NCBI RefSeq assembly: GCF_014279815.1
Contig: NZ_CP047941.1
Span: forward strand, 62,001 to 126,000
DNA: 64,000 nt
Direction: 5' to 3'
From: Synechococcus sp. NOUM97013
GTDB lineage: Bacteria; Cyanobacteriota; Cyanobacteriia; PCC-6307; Cyanobiaceae
Shown piece after piece: positions 37,492-44,437 of this stretch. How positions within the stretch are numbered: position 1 is the first letter of the stretch; each line of letters begins with the position of its first letter. The notes beneath the pieces were generated by a model. The model was not told the origin of the DNA. It did not search any database and saw nothing but the letters and a program-made list of their open reading frames with translations. A program made the translations under genes and the position numbers.

Positions 37492-38077
37492 ACGGCTCAA
37501 GACAAACTCCGGTGCAACGCTCTGCGGTCCTCTGCTGATCACCCCCAAGGTGTTTGGTGACGATCGCGGCTTCTTTTTCGAGAGTTGGAACCAGGCTGCT
37601 TTCGCCGCTGCGCTGGAGGAAGACGGCCAGCCGGTGCCTGTCTTCGTGCAGGACAATCACTCTCGCTCCAGCCGTGGCGTGCTGCGGGGCCTGCATTACC
37701 AATTGCCGCCCCACCCCCAAGGCAAGCTCGTGCGCTGCGTGTTAGGCGAGATTTTTGATGTGGCCGTGGATCTGCGCCGCAGTTCAGCCACCTTTGGCCA
37801 GTGGGTCGGTGCCCATCTCACTGCTGAGAACCATCAGCAGCTCTGGGTGCCTGCCGGTTTCGGCCATGGCTTTCTCACCCTGAGTGCCCATGCTGAGGTG
37901 CTCTACAAGACCACCGATTTCTGGAGCCGCGAGTGCGAGCAAGCGGTGCGCTGGGATGATCCCGATCTGGCGATTGCTTGGCCTGCTCTGGACGGTGCCG
38001 AGGCTGGTGCCATGCCGCTTCTGTCTGCCAAAGATGCAGACGCTCCCTTGCTGAAGAACCAGTCATGCGTGTTCTGA
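37481..38077 (+). CDS. rfbC: dTDP-4-dehydrorhamnose 3,5-epimerase
   Basis: RfbC/RmlC catalyses the double epimerisation of dTDP-4-keto-6-deoxyglucose. The cupin-fold motifs are visible: [31 protein letters not shown] with the catalytic His, [14 protein letters not shown] and [12 protein letters not shown]. At 198 residues it is of normal length. It overlaps rfbA by 11 bp and rfbD by 13 bp, so the three are translationally coupled. Confidence 0.95.
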   Translation: MQAERLKTNSGATLCGPLLITPKVFGDDRGFFFESWNQAAFAAALEEDGQPVPVFVQDNHSRSSRGVLRGLHYQLPPHPQGKLVRCVLGEIFDVAVDLRRSSATFGQWVGAHLTAENHQQLWVPAGFGHGFLTLSAHAEVLYKTTDFWSRECEQAVRWDDPDLAIAWPALDGAEAGAMPLLSAKDADAPLLKNQSCVF

Positions 38078-38940
38078 TTACCGGCGCGGCCGGTCAGTTG
38101 GGTCAGGAGCTGCAGCGTCAGTGCCCGCCTTCGGTGCAGCTGCTGGCCATGGCTCGCGAGCAACTTGATCTCGCCGACTCCGCTGCTTGCCGCGCGGCCG
38201 TTGAGACGCATCGGCCCGACTGGGTGATCAGCGCCGGGGCTTACACCGCGGTGGATCGCGCGGAAGCAGAGCCGGAGCTGGCCCATCGGGTGAATGCTGA
38301 AGCGCCCGGCGCCTTCGCGGCGGCGCTCGCCCAGACCGGGGGCTCGCTGTTGCAAGTGAGCACGGATTTTGTGTTCAACGGGGCTCAAGGAACGCCCTAC
38401 CGCCCTGATCAACCTGTTGACCCCCTGGGCGTGTACGGCTGCACCAAAGCCGCTGGCGAGCAGGCTGCTGCCGAAGCACTGCCGGCTGATCGGCTCTGCA
38501 TCCTGCGCACCAGTTGGGTGTATGGGCCGGTGGGTAAAAACTTCCTGCTGACCATGCTGAAGTTGCATGCCATCAAGGCTGCGGCAGGTGAGCCCCTGCG
38601 GGTTGTGGCCGATCAGGTGGGCTGTCCGACGAGCACCAGCACCCTGGCCGAGGCCTGCTGGGCCGTTGTTGCACAAGGGGCTTCTGGCATCCATCACTGC
38701 AGCGACGCTGGTGCGGCCAGTTGGTTCGACTTTGCTGTGGCGATTGGGGAGATCGCTCAGGCATCAGGGCGCCTGAGCCAAGTAGCCGTGGTGGAGCCGA
38801 TCACCACCGCCGACTACCCCACGCCGGCAAGCCGTCCTGGCTACTCCTTGCTCGATTGCAGCCTTACTCGATCAGCGTTGGGATTGTCTGCACGCCACTG
38901 GCGTCAGGCCCTCGCTGCCGTGATCGATCAACTCCCCTGA
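38065..38940 (+). CDS. rfbD: dTDP-4-dehydrorhamnose reductase
   Basis: RfbD/RmlD reduces the 4-keto group to give dTDP-L-rhamnose. The 291-residue SDR protein starts [16 protein letters not shown] (NADPH loop GAAGQLG). It has INVNAEAPG-like RVNAEAPGAFAAAL, STDFVFNGAQG, the active-site YGCTKAAGEQ (YxxxK) and LRTSWVYGPVGKNF. ATG 38065 lies within the end of rfbC. It completes an rfbA-C-D operon that lacks rfbB. Its stop is 2 bp from the convergent glycosyltransferase stop. Confidence 0.95.
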   Translation: MRVLITGAAGQLGQELQRQCPPSVQLLAMAREQLDLADSAACRAAVETHRPDWVISAGAYTAVDRAEAEPELAHRVNAEAPGAFAAALAQTGGSLLQVSTDFVFNGAQGTPYRPDQPVDPLGVYGCTKAAGEQAAAEALPADRLCILRTSWVYGPVGKNFLLTMLKLHAIKAAAGEPLRVVADQVGCPTSTSTLAEACWAVVAQGASGIHHCSDAGAASWFDFAVAIGEIAQASGRLSQVAVVEPITTADYPTPASRPGYSLLDCSLTRSALGLSARHWRQALAAVIDQLP

Positions 38941-38942
38941 CG

Positions 38943-40193
38943 TCACTGGCCGATCGCTCTTGAGGCCACCAGATCAATCAGGTTGAGCTGGCGCGGCAGG
39001 CAGCGCTCCAAGCTGTAGTGCTCCACGGCATCGCGATGGGCTTGCGTGCCCAATTTTTGGGCCAGTTGGCGATCGTTCAGCAGCCGATCCACTTGATCGG
39101 CGATGGCTTGCGGACTGAAGAAATCCACCAATAAGCCGTTGTGTTCGTCCTCCATCACCTCCATCACGGGCGCAGTGGCGGACCCCACGATGGGGCAACC
39201 GATGCTCATCGCTTCCAGCAGGCTCCAGCTGAGCACGAAGGGGTAGGTGAGATACACATGCGCTTTGCTGAGCTGCAGCAAGGTCAGAAAGCGGTCGTAG
39301 TCGATGCGGCCGACGAAATGCACTCGTGAAGGGTCGTAGTGGCCGTCGATCTCTGCCAAAAAACGATCACACCACTCGCCATCGTCACAGGCTTTGCCGT
39401 AGCTGATCCCTTCCCTTTCTCCAACAATCACAATCCTGGCCTCAGGTTGAAGCTCCTGAATCCTCGGAATGGCGCGGATGAAGGAGTGACAACCGCGATA
39501 GGGCTCGATATGGCGGTTCACAAAGGTGATCAGGTTGTCAGCGCTCGTGAGTGTCAGCTCGTCGTCGATTTTAAAAGCGAGTTTTTTGAGGTTTTTGGCT
39601 GGCTTGGCCCGGATGGAGATGCCGTCGTGAATCACAGAAAAGCGATGGTGAAACCGTTCTGGATAGGAGCTTTTCTGGAAGGCCGTTGGACTGATATTCC
39701 AGGTGGCGTGATCAAGATTCAGCAGCGTATTGGCGTTCTTGAAATGAATCCGTCCGGAGTTCTGCCAGTCGCTGTCATCGGGTTGGAGTTCGCGATCGAA
39801 AGCGCAATCAAATCCATTCACGTTGTAGCAAAACTCCTGATACATCAAAATGGGTGCATCAGGCCAGATGAAGGGTAAGAAGAGCAATTCTCCCCAGCCG
39901 GGATGGCCACAGATGATGTCAGGCGTGAAGCCTTTTTGTTTCAATTGTTGGCAGAGTTCTGCGCAGGCTTCAGCGCGTATTGCTTTCGTTTCGGCGTCGA
40001 CAATTAGAGGATGGGTGTCGTTGCCATTTCCTCTTTTGGGTTGATAAATGCAATGGTGATAACCCTTTGTTTTGGGGATGCTGCTTTCACGCATTCCCAC
40101 GGAAACAATCGTGTTGCCAGGCTGCTTGAGCAGTTGCTGGCAGATATGAACATATTGACCTGGAAAGGCTTGGTGAACGAACAGAATATTCAT
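38943..40193 (-). CDS. Glycosyltransferase family 4 protein
   Basis: The 416-residue GT-B enzyme starts MNILFVHQAFPGQYVHICQQL, a form seen in cyanobacterial GT4 proteins. The C-terminal donor domain has FVNRHIEPYRGCHSFIRAIPRI, FVGRIDYDRFLTLLQLSKAHVYLTYPFVLSWSLLEAMSIGCPIV and GSATAPVMEVMEDEHNGLLVDFF. The Ser-Trp-Ser-Leu-Leu-Glu-Ala segment holds the family's conserved Glu. It is monocistronic on the minus strand, convergent with rfbD and divergent from the GT2 operon at 40342. Its codons are somewhat more AT-rich than those of rfbD. Specificity is unknown. Confidence 0.85.
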   Translation of the reverse strand: MNILFVHQAFPGQYVHICQQLLKQPGNTIVSVGMRESSIPKTKGYHHCIYQPKRGNGNDTHPLIVDAETKAIRAEACAELCQQLKQKGFTPDIICGHPGWGELLFLPFIWPDAPILMYQEFCYNVNGFDCAFDRELQPDDSDWQNSGRIHFKNANTLLNLDHATWNISPTAFQKSSYPERFHHRFSVIHDGISIRAKPAKNLKKLAFKIDDELTLTSADNLITFVNRHIEPYRGCHSFIRAIPRIQELQPEARIVIVGEREGISYGKACDDGEWCDRFLAEIDGHYDPSRVHFVGRIDYDRFLTLLQLSKAHVYLTYPFVLSWSLLEAMSIGCPIVGSATAPVMEVMEDEHNGLLVDFFSPQAIADQVDRLLNDRQLAQKLGTQAHRDAVEHYSLERCLPRQLNLIDLVASRAIGQ

Positions 40194-40341
40194 GCGTTGG
40201 CGTCGAAGCGGCAGGGCTCAGTCCGTGTCTTGTTCGGATGAAGATCGAGCTCAGCAGACGTGTGCCGAGCTGGACGAGCCTGGTCAAACATGGGCCATTC
40301 TTATAGGAGGATCGCCACTCAGGCACAAGCTCGATAGCTGG

Positions 40342-41604
40342 ATGAAGGCGCGCTCGTCACTGCTTTGGATCAGCCTGAGCCTTGACGTTGTGGGGTTGGT
40401 GCTCGCAGCTCTGCTGGCGACGCACTTGCTGCATCACAACCCTGCCCTGGTGCTCAGCATCGATGGCTTGACCTTCGGGCTAGGGTTTCTCTTGCTGGCA
40501 TGGTTTTTTGGCGGGTACTCCTTCCTGCGCTGGCCCTGGATGCCATTTCGGCAGCTGTTGCAGCGATGGTTGCTGGTGGTGGGCAGTGCCCTGCTCCTTG
40601 CGGTCCTGGCGGGTTGGCTGCTCAATGTCCCCGTCACGGCGGTGTGGTTCCACCGCAGCACGCTGCTGATCCTGGGCCTGGCGCTTGGTTGCTGGGGGGT
40701 GTTGATGCGCTGCTGGCTGCATCCGTTGGCACGGCGTCAAGCCGCCTTGGCCTTGGCGCAATCCCCGGTGGCGCAACGGCTTTCCAGGGCTGACCTGCCC
40801 GTGGCGCAAGCGTCGGCCAAGGCCCAGCGCCAATTGCTGCTGCTGTTGGTGGCGTATCACCCGTCCCCTCTGGAGGTGGAGCAACTGCAGGCTTGCCTGG
40901 CAAAGCTGCCGCCTGAGGTGGGCTATGCCGTGGTGGTGAACGACCATCAGCCGGGCGAGCCAGTGGATCAGCTGGCGGCCGCAGCCGACCTGTTCCTCGC
41001 CAATGCCGACAACCCTGGTTACGGCCGTGCCGTGAACCGGTTGGTGGTGAGCCTGGGGCAGTTGCCGCCTTACATCGGGGTGCTGAACACGGATCTTTCC
41101 TGGGAGCCCGGCAGTTTTGAGCAGTTGCTGGCCTGGTTGCAACAGCATCCGCAGGTGAGCCTGGCTGTTCCGCAGATCCTCGATGAGCAGGGCACCCCTC
41201 AGAAGCTGTGCAAACACCACCCCACGGTGCTGGGACTGTTCAGCCGACGCTTCCTGCCCAATGGGCTCAAACCCGGTTGGCTGAGGCGCTACGACCGCTG
41301 GTATGTGATGGCGGATCAGAACTACGAGGAGGTGTTTGAAGCGCCCTACTTGAGCGGTTGCTGCATGCTGATCCGCAGCGAGGCATTCCGCCGCGCCGGC
41401 GGTTTCGATGAGCGTTACTTCCTCTATTTGGAAGATGCCGACCTCACCCGCAGCTTGGCCCGTGAGGGCCGTTGCGTGCACCTGCCGGTGGCGAGCGTGG
41501 TGCACGGTTGGGGCCGTGGCAACTACCGCAACCTTGGCCTGATGGCCGTAAACCTGACCAGTGCTTGGCACTACTTCCGCAAGTGGGGCTGGGCGCTCTG
41601 GTGA
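40342..41604 (+). CDS. Membrane-anchored GT2 glycosyltransferase, rhamnosyltransferase-like
   Basis: The 420-residue protein has about four N-terminal transmembrane helices (residues 5-125) and a C-terminal GT2 domain (about 160-420) with NADNPGYGRAVNRLV, GVLNTDLSWEPGSF (DxS/DxD position), SGCCMLIRSEAFRRAGGFDERYFLYLEDADLTRSL. The catalytic part resembles dTDP-rhamnosyltransferases, which fits the neighbouring rfbACD genes. The membrane module (W54-R123) aligns without gaps with that of the sugar-phosphate transferase at 25150. ATG 40342 was chosen; a good AGGAGG lies about 31 bp before it but has no start codon at normal distance. It is coupled to the next gene by GTGA. Confidence 0.85.
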   Translation: MKARSSLLWISLSLDVVGLVLAALLATHLLHHNPALVLSIDGLTFGLGFLLLAWFFGGYSFLRWPWMPFRQLLQRWLLVVGSALLLAVLAGWLLNVPVTAVWFHRSTLLILGLALGCWGVLMRCWLHPLARRQAALALAQSPVAQRLSRADLPVAQASAKAQRQLLLLLVAYHPSPLEVEQLQACLAKLPPEVGYAVVVNDHQPGEPVDQLAAAADLFLANADNPGYGRAVNRLVVSLGQLPPYIGVLNTDLSWEPGSFEQLLAWLQQHPQVSLAVPQILDEQGTPQKLCKHHPTVLGLFSRRFLPNGLKPGWLRRYDRWYVMADQNYEEVFEAPYLSGCCMLIRSEAFRRAGGFDERYFLYLEDADLTRSLAREGRCVHLPVASVVHGWGRGNYRNLGLMAVNLTSAWHYFRKWGWALW

Positions 41605-42533
41605 TTGAGGTTGTTCTCCCCACTTACAACGGTGCTGCTTATCTCAAAGAGCAGGTGGACTCAATCCATCGGCAGACGCTTCGGCCCCAGCGCTTGCTGG
41701 TGCGTGATGACGGCTCCTCCGATGGCACCCAGGCTCTGCTTGCGGAGCTCCAGCAGCACTACGGCTCCTGGCTGCATCAGCTTCCTGCAGAGGAGAACCT
41801 CGGTTGCAGTGCCAATGTGAGTCGCTTGCTGGAGGCCAGCCGAGCGCCCTACGTCGCGCTTGCCGATCAAGACGACATCTGGCTGCCTGAGAAGTTGGCA
41901 GAGTCGCTTGCGTTGCTTCAGCGGCTTGAGCAGCATCACGGCGTTCACCGGCCACTGCTGGTGCATAGCGATCTGGAGCTGATGGCGGCCGATGGTTGTC
42001 CTTTGGGCAGCACTTATATGCAGCATCAGCGTCTGGATCCCGGCTGCACGGCTCCAGAGGCTCTTGCGCTCACCAACGTGGTGACCGGTTGTACGGTTTT
42101 GGTCAACCGCGCTCTGCTGGATCAGGCGCTGCCCATACCCCCGGAAGCTCTGATGCACGACTGGTGGCTGGCCCTCGTAGCCAGTCGTTTCGGCGCGATC
42201 GGCTGGCTGCCGCAGCCGACGATGCTGTATCGCCAGCACGGCGGCAACGTGCTGGGTGCCCAGGGTTTGGGGCTGGCTTACTGGATGACACGGCTCCGGA
42301 ATCTCTTGGTTGATCCCGCCGCTGGTGGCCATACCCGCGCGGCGTTGCAACAGGCGGCGTGTTTTGAGCAGCGTTACGGACAGGCTTTGTCGCCACTCCC
42401 TGCGCTGATGCAGGTGACGCGCCGCCGCCGTTGGCTGGCGTTGTGCCGTCTCCCTGCGCATCAACGTCCTTGGAAACATGGGCCATTGCGGACGCTGGGG
42501 TTATACGGTCTGCTGGCTTGGATGCCCCGATGA
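41601..42533 (+). CDS. GT2 family glycosyltransferase
   Basis: The 310-residue GT-A enzyme opens VIEVVLPTYNGAAYLKEQVDSI and contains VRDDGSSDGT, NLGCSANVSRLLE and VALADQDDIWLPEKL (DxDD metal site), plus DWWLALVASRFG, typical of rhamnosyl/galactofuranosyl-type GT2 enzymes. GTG 41601 is used as start because it overlaps the upstream TGA as GTGA and is the only start that places VIEVVLPTYN at the N terminus. The next gene overlaps by ATGA. Confidence 0.88.
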   Translation: MIEVVLPTYNGAAYLKEQVDSIHRQTLRPQRLLVRDDGSSDGTQALLAELQQHYGSWLHQLPAEENLGCSANVSRLLEASRAPYVALADQDDIWLPEKLAESLALLQRLEQHHGVHRPLLVHSDLELMAADGCPLGSTYMQHQRLDPGCTAPEALALTNVVTGCTVLVNRALLDQALPIPPEALMHDWWLALVASRFGAIGWLPQPTMLYRQHGGNVLGAQGLGLAYWMTRLRNLLVDPAAGGHTRAALQQAACFEQRYGQALSPLPALMQVTRRRRWLALCRLPAHQRPWKHGPLRTLGLYGLLAWMPR

Positions 42534-44437
42534 AAGTCCGATCCCTGATCCGTCGTTTGCGCACCTCCGCTCAGGTGCTGCGTGGGGATCCAGGGGTTGT
42601 TCTGCGTTTGCCGCGCTTTGTTTGGCGGACCCTCAAGGAAGGGCCACGCGCCAGCCTGGATCGGTTGCGGCGCCTCAGCGATCCGCTGCGTTTCTCGGTG
42701 GATTACGAGGCTTGGCTCGCCGAATTTGGCACCACGGCGTTGGAGAAGGAGGCCATGCAGGCCTGGGCCAAGGCGTTGCCTGAACCGGCTCAGATCGCTG
42801 TGCTGATGCCTGTGTTCAACCCCAAGCCCGAGTGGTTGCAGGCGGCGATCGCTTCGGTTCAAGCGCAGCTTTACCCCCATTGGCAGCTCTGCATCGCTGA
42901 TGACTGCTCCACGGATCCCCGCATCCGCCCGCTGCTGGAAGCGGCGATGGCGGCTGATCCCCGCATCCAGGTGGTGTTCAGGGAGCGCAATGGGCACATC
43001 TGCGCAAGTTCCAACAGCGCTTTGCAGGTGGTGCGAGCTCCCTGGCTGGCCTTGCTGGATCACGATGATCTGCTGCCCGACGATGCATTGATCTGGGTGG
43101 CGCAGGCCATTCAGTCCCATCCGGAAGCGCGGCTGTTTTACTCCGATGAAGACAAGATCAGTCCGGATGAGACGCGGTTCGACCCCTACTTCAAGGGGGA
43201 CTGGAATCCCCTGCTGATGCAGGCGCAGAACACGTTTTCCCATCTCGGCGTCTACAACACCGCATTGGTGCGGTCTGTGGGTGGCTTCCGAGAGGGGTTT
43301 GAAGGTTCACAAGACCACGACTTGGTGTTGCGTTGCAGTGAGCGGTTGCGCCGTGATCAGATCGTGCATATTCCGCGGGTGCTTTACCACTGGCGCGTGC
43401 ATCCCGAAAGCACGGCAGGGGGTGCTCAGGCCAAGCCGTACACGGTGCAAGCCGCGGAGCGTGCCATTACAGAACATCTTCAGCGTCAGCAGCTGCCCTT
43501 GCAGGCCGTGGGCTGGACTCCGCTTGGATTCAGGGCCGAGCTGGCCCTGCCTGAGCCCGCCCCGCGGGTCAGCGTGATCATCCCCACGCGCAATGGCTTG
43601 AAGGTGCTCGAGCCTTGTCTCAACAGTTTGCTTCGCATCACCCGCTACCCCGATTTTGAAGTGCTGGTGGTGGACAATGGATCGGATGATCCAGCCACGC
43701 TGCGCTTCCTGGAAGGGTTGGAGCAGCAGGGCAAGATCTGCGTGCTGCGTGATCCCAGCCCGTTCAACTACTCAGCGCTCAACAACAAAGCCGTGGAGCA
43801 AGCCACGGGCACGTTGGTCTGTCTGCTCAACAACGACATTGAGGTGATTGAGCCTGACTGGCTCGAAGCCCTGGTGGTTCAGGCGTTGAGACCCGGCGTG
43901 GGTGCGGTCGGTGCACGTCTGCTCTACCCCAATCGAACCCTGCAACACGCGGGTGTGTTGCTTGGTGTGGGGGGTGTCGCCAACCATGCTCACCTCGGCT
44001 GGCCTGGCGAGCATCCGGGCTATTTCTCGAGAGCGCAGTTGAACCAGGAGATGGCGGCTGTGACGGGCGCTTGCCTCGTGGTGCGCAAGGAGCACTACTT
44101 GAAGGTGGGGGGTCTTGATGCCACGCATCTCAAGGTGGCGTTCAACGATGTCGACTTCTGCTTGAAGCTTCGGGAGATCGGTCTCCACAACGTTTATGTG
44201 GGTGCCGCCAAGCTCATCCATCACGAGTCGGTGAGTCGTGGCCAGGATTTGAGTCCTGAGAAAGCCGCTCGCTTTGCATCAGAAGTGGCTTGGATGCAGC
44301 AGCGCTGGGGTGAGCAGCTCAAGCACGACCCCGCCTACAACCCCAATCTTTGTCTCGATAATCCCCATTTCCGGCTCTCCTGGCCGCCACGTTTGGAGCG
44401 CTGGCCTGTACCGGCGCAAGAGAGTGCGCAGGCTTAG
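42530..44437 (+). CDS. Bifunctional protein with two tandem GT2 glycosyltransferase domains
   Basis: The 635-residue protein has two GT-A domains. The first (about residues 88-310) shows VLMPVFNPKPEWLQAAIASV, ADDCSTDPRI, LALLDHDDLLPDDAL and the FEGSQDHDLVLR segment. The second (about 345-590) shows VSVIIPTRNGLKVLEPCLNSL, VDNGSDDPATL, VCLLNNDIEVIEPDWLEAL and AFNDVDFCLKLREIG. Each keeps its own DxD-like site, so both may be active, perhaps adding alternating sugars. Third gene of an operon with 4-bp overlaps; its stop overlaps the convergent gene's stop. Confidence 0.9.
   Translation: MKVRSLIRRLRTSAQVLRGDPGVVLRLPRFVWRTLKEGPRASLDRLRRLSDPLRFSVDYEAWLAEFGTTALEKEAMQAWAKALPEPAQIAVLMPVFNPKPEWLQAAIASVQAQLYPHWQLCIADDCSTDPRIRPLLEAAMAADPRIQVVFRERNGHICASSNSALQVVRAPWLALLDHDDLLPDDALIWVAQAIQSHPEARLFYSDEDKISPDETRFDPYFKGDWNPLLMQAQNTFSHLGVYNTALVRSVGGFREGFEGSQDHDLVLRCSERLRRDQIVHIPRVLYHWRVHPESTAGGAQAKPYTVQAAERAITEHLQRQQLPLQAVGWTPLGFRAELALPEPAPRVSVIIPTRNGLKVLEPCLNSLLRITRYPDFEVLVVDNGSDDPATLRFLEGLEQQGKICVLRDPSPFNYSALNNKAVEQATGTLVCLLNNDIEVIEPDWLEALVVQALRPGVGAVGARLLYPNRTLQHAGVLLGVGGVANHAHLGWPGEHPGYFSRAQLNQEMAAVTGACLVVRKEHYLKVGGLDATHLKVAFNDVDFCLKLREIGLHNVYVGAAKLIHHESVSRGQDLSPEKAARFASEVAWMQQRWGEQLKHDPAYNPNLCLDNPHFRLSWPPRLERWPVPAQESAQA

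Noticed and set aside
40301-40342. A start codon next to the AGGAGG at about 40305 for the GT2 gene
   Set aside because: No ATG, GTG or TTG lies in frame at normal distance; ATG 40342 remains the best start.
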